DNA of 64,000 bases from Bolinopsis microptera (lineage: Eukaryota; Ctenophora; Tentaculata; Lobata; Bolinopsidae), in the NCBI RefSeq assembly GCF_026151205.1, contig NC_087081.1, positions 10,601,113 through 10,665,112 on the forward strand, read 5' to 3'. Every line of letters begins with the position of its first letter. Positions within the stretch are counted from its first letter, which is position 1. Below are positions 58,266 to 64,000 of this stretch, one piece after another. The notes below the pieces were generated by a model that saw only the letters and a list, made by a program, of their open reading frames with translations, was not told the DNA's origin and ran no database searches. The position numbers and the translations under genes were made by a program.

Positions 58266-59359
58266 AGCTCCCGCTTCCGAGTTAGGTTTGCAAGGAGAGG
58301 CATACTTTCCAAAATTGAATCACAAAGGGGATGCCTCGATAGGTTATAATTAATATAAGCTCTTTATGAATATTAAATATAGGCTTCTTCCAATCGTCCA
58401 AATAATGTGCGAAAAAACATTATTGATCTCATAATGTTTGTCCACTAATGTCCGCTTATGTCCCAAAAACACGTCCGTTGTCTCATAGAATCCAAAAGGA
58501 CGGATATATATATGCGGATATTGGTTTAACGGGTGATACTCTTAAAATATTTCATATTTGTTTCAAGTATTAAGACCGTCAACGAGTCCAACTCGACGCG
58601 CGTCTTGGTCATTGGTACTGGTAGGTTATAAACCTACAAGTGTTTTATTACGGGGCGGCGCTTAGCCTGTCGTTCCGCAATATCTCATATATGATTATGA
58701 ATTGCTCTAACCAGAGCCCTCTCGCTTGCAGTAGCGCGCGACCGCAGCGCGCGACCGCAGTACGCGTAGGCACATGGCTATGTGAAGATTATGAACATAA
58801 ATATAATAGAAAGCTCCCGCTTCCGAGTTAGGTTTGCAAGGAGAGGCATACTTTCCAAAATTGAATCACAAAGGGGATGCCTCGATAGGTTATAATTAAT
58901 ATAAGCTCTTTATGAATATTAAATATAGGCTTCTTCCAATCGTCCAAATAATGTGCGAAAAAACATTATTGATCTCATAATGTTTGTCCACTAATGTCCG
59001 CTTATGTCCCAAAAACACGTCCGTTGTCTCATAGAATCCAAAAGGACGGATATATGCGGATATTGGTTTAACGGGTGATACTCTTAAAATATTTCATATT
59101 TGTTTCAAATATTAAGATTGTAGGTTTACAACCTACCAGGACGCGCGCCGAGTTGGACTCGTCGACGGTCCTGGAACAAATATTTTACGAGTATCACCGG
59201 CCGTTAAATATTAAGACCGTCAACGAGTCCAACTCGACGCGCGTCTTAGTACTGGTAGGTTATAAACCTACAAGTGTTTTATTACTCATTACTGGGCGGC
59301 GCTTAGCCTGTCATTCCGCAATATCTCATATATGATTATGAACATAAATATAATAGAAT
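58266..59359. repeat. ~546 bp tandem duplication with copy-specific insertions
   Basis: Copy 1 is 58266-58811 and copy 2 is 58812-59359. Each begins AGCTCCCGCTTCCGAGTTAG and ends AACATAAATATAATAGAA. Copy 1 alone has an 86 bp insert at 58701-58786. Copy 2 alone has an extra ~97 bp MITE-related segment near 59117-59213. Outside these the copies are nearly identical. Confidence 0.9.
58701..58786. mobile_element. 86 bp insertion flanked by 8 bp duplication
   Basis: GATTATGA precedes (58693-58700) and follows (58787-58794) the insert. The second tandem copy has the unfilled site with a single GATTATGA (59333-59341). The insert begins ATTGCTCTAACCAGAGCCCT; this segment recurs inverted at 62716-62737. 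An 8 bp duplication fits hAT-type insertion, although no clear terminal inverted repeat is seen. Confidence 0.8.
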
Positions 59360-59620
59360 GGGGTCCCCAGGTAAGTGTTTTACAGAATTCATATAAAAAT
59401 ATGCATTATATTTTATTATAATATACTACTCTTTTTGACAAACGCAAGAAAAATATTTGAGATCCTCGCTTTAGCTTTACTTAGTCGCTTACGTTAGAAA
59501 TAGAATTTCAATATCAATACAACAATATTGAAATTAAGTTAATTTTTTGATAATCATACTGTTTCTATACAAATAGTTACCATGACTCATGATGATTCAC
59601 TAACAAACAACCTCTCATAG

Positions 59621-61220
59621 GGTATTCGATGACATCATGACCTTTATTCACGACATTATCGACGTTGCTCAAGATGCCAGCTGGGAGCTAGAATTGCTGT
59701 ATAAGCTTCTAACAGACCTAGGAAGATCGCCTATGATCATCAGACTGCAAAACAAAGCTCTGGTGCTACCACTCTCAAAGCCCGAGTCTTCAATGCTAAA
59801 CATGCTGGTTAGGAAACCTCACGGGGCAGACGCAACAGCCTACGTAGCTAGCAGTTTTTCTGCAGGAGCACACCAATTCAACTTAGACTATTTGTCAACT
59901 ATAGAATCTGTCCAGAATTCGGTGGATCCTATGAAGCAAGCAATTGTGGTGACGAATGTAAATGAAACGGAGACATTGACTAGGGCAGCAGCTTGGCCGT
60001 TTTACAGTAATGATTCAGAGGGTGATGATGTATGGCTAGGTGAGAATGCATGATGGCACGTTGATTAGTTTCATATTAATTGACGATGTCAATTCATGGC
60101 AGCTCGGCGCGGCACAGTAGCGCATCTCGCCGATCTAGCCATGTCGCTGTGAGAAGCCTTATTAAGTGCGCGGCGCGGCACAGTAACGCATCGCGCTACA
60201 AGTTTCATATTGATATAGAGTAATTTTGATGTTAAATAATAATAATATGAAATTTATTGATCCAATTTTATAGTTCAATTATATAATTCAATTATAATTC
60301 AGGTAAGGAGAACGATTAACAGGAGAAGAAGACGAATAAGGAGAAGAAGGAGAACGACCAAGGGGAGGAAGCGGATGACCAGGTAAGATTTATGAAATCA
60401 ATTTTTTTAACTCTTATTTTTTTTAGTTCAGTCACATTTAAGTCTGCTGTCTGGGTATAGGTACCGACATGTCCCTCTGTTATAGTCATAATATCGGAGG
60501 GAGTGGTTACTTAGTTTAGTCAATCAGTAAGTGGAATTCATCACAATCTTACAAATCTAGTGCATGTTTAGTTTTAGAATAACGTGAGGCTTTGTACAAT
60601 ATAAGGCAAAATGACTTAAGCATTAAGGGGACATACACCATTTTTTACTATTATAGTTAAATTATAAAAGCCTTTAAAGGGCTTCTTGTACGGATTGTAA
60701 ATAATATTCAGTAAAAAAATCAGCTATAAAAAGTTTAAAATGAGTGAAATATCGGTATTACAGTGATATGACAGACTTCTCAAAATTTCCAAAACTTTCG
60801 AAAAAGAAAATAATTCTTTTTTCGAATGTGCGTACTCTCAAAAAAATTTTTCAATGCCTCAAATCGTACAGTCGTAATCTATACTTTCATAATATGAAGT
60901 CAAATCCCGGGTCCCGGCAAAAAAGGTTTTGGTGTATGTCCCCTTAAGCATAGTTGTTAAAATCAACCATATGTATTATATAATATATAGTCCATACCTC
61001 CAAATTAGAGCTCATGTTATTATTTACTTTAGCTAGATTCTTGTATGAAACAATTTTCAACGTAAATCTAACAATGATACCTTAGTGTGCAGGAGTGGAA
61101 GCTAGGAATGTGGTTGTAGATAAGAAGGTGCTGGAGGAGTTGGAGGAGAAGGTTAAGAGGAAGAATGCTACGAGCTGGATTGCTGATAGAGCCCTCAAAC
61201 GTTTTAGAGGAACTCAATAA
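59621..61220 (+). CDS. Two in-phase exons of an unrecognised gene
   Basis: Exon 59621-60039 (acceptor CTCTCATAG; open VFDDIMTFIHDIIDVAQDAS to DDVWLG, donor G|GTGAGA) joins in phase to 61093-61220 (acceptor GTGCAG; VEARNVVVDKKVLEELEEKV, then ALKRFRGTQ and stop). Upstream exons must exist if 59621 is a real acceptor. The first exon is globular-looking (mixed hydrophobic and charged, no low complexity). The second is charged and helical. A small exon 60302-60382 (GGTAAGGAGAACG onwards, 81 bases) could lie between, but in the same phase it stops after four codons. No family recognised. Confidence 0.4.
60623..60947. mobile_element. ~325 bp MITE with TTAAGGGGACATACACCA ends
   Basis: TTAAGGGGACATACACCA at the left and TGGTGTATGTCCCCTTAA at the right. 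TTAAGCA lies directly before the left end and covers the right end, so the target duplication is TTAA or TTAAGCA. It sits in the intron between the two exons of the gene above. A 67-codon ORF inside it is chance. Confidence 0.85.
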
Positions 61221-61229
61221 TAGACTCTG

Positions 61230-63878
61230 CATGTGTTTCCAATTTTTGATCTATGTAACTATTCTCAATATGAAAATGAAAAATTTGATTCGGGATTTTT
61301 TAAAACCATTATTAATATTAAGACCTTTCAAAGGTAATTTAAAAGCCTGAAAAAATATTCTTAACTAAGATTTGTTTCTAAAAGTAAAGAGAGGATTGCG
61401 ATTGATAACCATGACCACTACTGGACCTTTTGTTGAAAACTTTGTATCCAATCAAAATAATACATAGATCACCACTTTGGGGTGAATTGAGAGAAGTGGA
61501 AAAATCATGGTTTCAATTGCAAACATTCTAATTGGAAATGAAGCAGGTAATCTGTAACATAGTTTTCTTAACTAAGGGATACAGTATTTAATGGGATGAA
61601 GTATTTTTAGTTCTGATTAAGTATTCAAATACCTTGAGTTTTATTTGTTAGCAAAATGTGCATTTGTACTTGTAGTTATAACGCAATAAAACTGTATAGA
61701 TTGGAAAAATTTACCACCCACACTTGCACTTAACTAATGGATGAAGCTAAATTAATGTAATAATGTACATAAAAATCCTACAAAAATTTAATTTAAGTTG
61801 AGTGAACGGGTAATTTAATTTTCTAGTAAAATGTTTCGGCTCTGGACAGAGCTGTTATATAGCTGTGACGGGGTATCCACTTTCTACAAATTGAAAATAT
61901 TTTCCTGAAACTAAAGTATAATAACATGGCCAAAAAATGTGGGACCCCGTAACTTGCTTCATTCATAGAACTACACTATCATGATAAGCTTCTAAAATTT
62001 TCGAACATCGTCAACCTCTATGAAATCTATGAAATGAGTCAAATTTTTTAACGTTCCATAAAATCACATCCCTCCGCACGCGACGCCCGTCGGCGTCATA
62101 GTTTCTCTTAAAAACAATGTCAAAAGATTGTCGACCACACAGTACACACCCAGCACCACGTGTCTACCTCTCCTGGGCCCTGATACTACACCAGGTAACA
62201 CCTAGTAACACCAGGTAACATCCTAGAGGGGTCACGTGGGGTCCCATTTGGTGATGGGGGTGGAGTTCCCCTCCTTTTGACTTGTTGCTTCTTAAACTCT
62301 GACGTTATGTTTTTTTAGTGAGTAACTAGATAATTTTTCGTCTACAATATTTTTTGCATATAATGTGATGAATATAAAATTAGAATGATTAAAATTGATA
62401 ATGTACCTTTTTATGATTATGTGAGGTTTTTTTTAAATTTTAAACTTCGGGTTTCATTGTTCTACTTGCAGATATCGCCTACTAAAAAAACTAAACATTT
62501 CTCTTTGTTTCGGTCGTGATTATTAATCCACCCCATCAGTGATCAGAGTGCCTAAAATAATACTGTATACGATTACTAAAAAAATAAGTAATCGGACTTT
62601 AACGACAAACAGTAACACTTTCACCTATTCCAGTACAGGGACCTTAGCGTACTACTATACTACGTGACGAACTATACTACGTGACGAACTATACTACGTG
62701 ACGAACACCGAGCGCGAGGGCTCTGGTTAGAGCAAAGTAACACTCATACTAAAATTTATGAATGACGGCTTTTATCTGGCGAACCAAATAAACCAGATTA
62801 GGAAGTCTTGAAACAGTATTATTCAGCAAAATCGTAAAAGAATTATAAGTACAACAATCGTCTTGAAATTGTATTCTTACTATACAAATATTAACAGGTA
62901 AAAGCATTTTATAAAAAGAACTCTTACGAATAAAGCACGTAAACTTATAAAAGCATCTTTTCATGTATAAATTATTTTTCAATTAAATCTTTGTACTGAT
63001 ATTGATTATGTGCATGTGCCATAAAATTAGGTACAACTTATGGGTATAAATAACTTATAATGCATATATTATATCTTTACATTTGATTGTTAAAGTTTAA
63101 GCAACAATAGCCGCATAGAAGGTCACGTTAAATATCAGCTATATATATAAATATAGCACGAAATATTAATCATTGGTAAACATGGGTCGGTTGGCTCGAA
63201 TCCAAGAATCGAGCTCAACAAAATTTACCAAAATTATAACTTTCTGTTTCCTAACAAACGAAAAATAACGATTCACATATATTAATATAACACACTGAAA
63301 TTAAAACAACCCGTCCAACTTTTCTGAATATTAACGTTTATGTTCCCCACTGACTTGTTATTTTAGCTCATTTTTATTTTTCATAAAATCGGTGACATAA
63401 TTCTCTCTCTCTCTCGTCTGATCTTTGGATAAGGTTGTTGGCGTATTCTGAGCTTTTTAGTTTTACATCGTCTTCTTAAACTGTTCAAACATCAGTTTCT
63501 TTCCGCTGAAAAGCTGAAATTTTCAGGCTGAGCGAATTGACATTGAGCTATTCTCTAATTTCTTACAATGTTAAAAGAATGTGCATTCCGAATACATTTA
63601 TATACCAATCAAAGCAACAGGGAATCAGAAGCGTAAACTTCATTAATTGGTTGTTCACATATTACGTAATCACGAATGAAAAGTTACGTTCTAAAATTAT
63701 AAAATCATGACTAACCTTTAACAGTGTCTTTGACGTTGAAACTACTCGATCTGGTTATCGTACTGGAATTGAAATCATTAAATTTACTTAGCAACGAAAA
63801 ATGCTCAATACCGTAAAATCTAGAATTTGAATAAAGACAAACGTGTTAGAAAAGCAGTTATGGTTTAAAAGAACTGAC
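61230..63878. other. No gene supported between the last + exon and the right-edge exon
   Basis: Contains TATACTACGTGACGAAC repeated three times (62655-62705) and then the inverted partner of the 58701 insert (62716-62737). Other ORFs are short and AT-driven. Confidence 0.45.
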
Positions 63879-64000
63879 CTGCCCTGATACCGCAGAGATT
63901 TCAGGTATTTACTGTAATCCGTCTTGCCCCAATGCTTTAACCGCTCAGTGTCTGATAACTCTATGTACGCAATGTTCTCCAGATCATCCTTTTCTTTACC
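63879..64000 (-). CDS. Exon of a - strand gene entering at the right edge, partial
   Basis: Reading leftwards from the edge, 40 codons are open: KEKDDLENIAYIELSDTERL then KHWGKTDYSKYLKSLRYQG, ending AG|GTCAGT, a good donor at 63878-63873. Charged, helical sequence with balanced codon use unlike the AT-rich flanks, so likely a real exon. The rest is outside the window to the right and, for later exons, was not found in 61230-63870. I do not recognise the family. Confidence 0.55.

Noticed and set aside
60302-60382. Arg/Lys/Glu-rich exon between 60039 and 61093
   Set aside because: Splice-like sites exist, but the required phase stops after four codons, and joining 60039 directly to 61093 keeps the frame.

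Overview
The window is AT-rich eukaryotic DNA with small exons, GT-AG introns, CR1/L2/Jockey-type LINEs, hAT remnants, MITEs and long tandem arrays. It looks like an invertebrate animal genome; a cnidarian or other early-branching marine animal is my guess from the style of the LINEs, and the sequence does not prove it. The best-supported gene is a complete 11-exon DDX6 (ME31B/Dhh1 family) DEAD-box helicase on the + strand, 22406-36323. Layout: 1-3100 holds a small LIM-domain gene on the - strand, with minisatellites in and beyond it. 4290-8930 is a nearly complete LINE on the - strand. 9411-22207 is a 12.8 kb block bounded by ~540 bp inverted repeats; it contains a second LINE (10545-13949), a dead LINE fragment and a 4.9 kb imperfect palindrome. 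22406-36323 is DDX6. Its intron 6 contains a second 3.6 kb foldback element with a 6 bp target duplication, and its intron 7 contains a ~38 bp minisatellite. 36370-41414 is intergenic and has a dense cluster of TGACGTCA/CACGTG sites at 38060-38295. 41415-46504 is a 7-exon gene for an acidic, probably disordered protein with an RVRF PP1-docking motif; I cannot assign it to a named family. 47142-47225 is a class II (leucine-type) tRNA-like gene that carries a glycine-type ACC anticodon. 52017-53810 is a 91 bp minisatellite array. 54014-56061 is a hAT/BED transposase-derived exon series, followed by a second transposon fragment. 57800-60950 holds MITEs and a 546 bp tandem duplication with diagnostic insertions. 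59621-61220 holds two phase-compatible exons of an unrecognised gene. An exon of a - strand gene enters at the right edge. There is no operon logic here. The genes are ordinary split eukaryotic genes, and the notable features are the large foldback structures that sit beside and inside DDX6, the unusual tRNA, and the arrays of transcription-factor-like sites. I assembled all exons by eye from reading frame, splice dinucleotides and phase; no transcript data were available.
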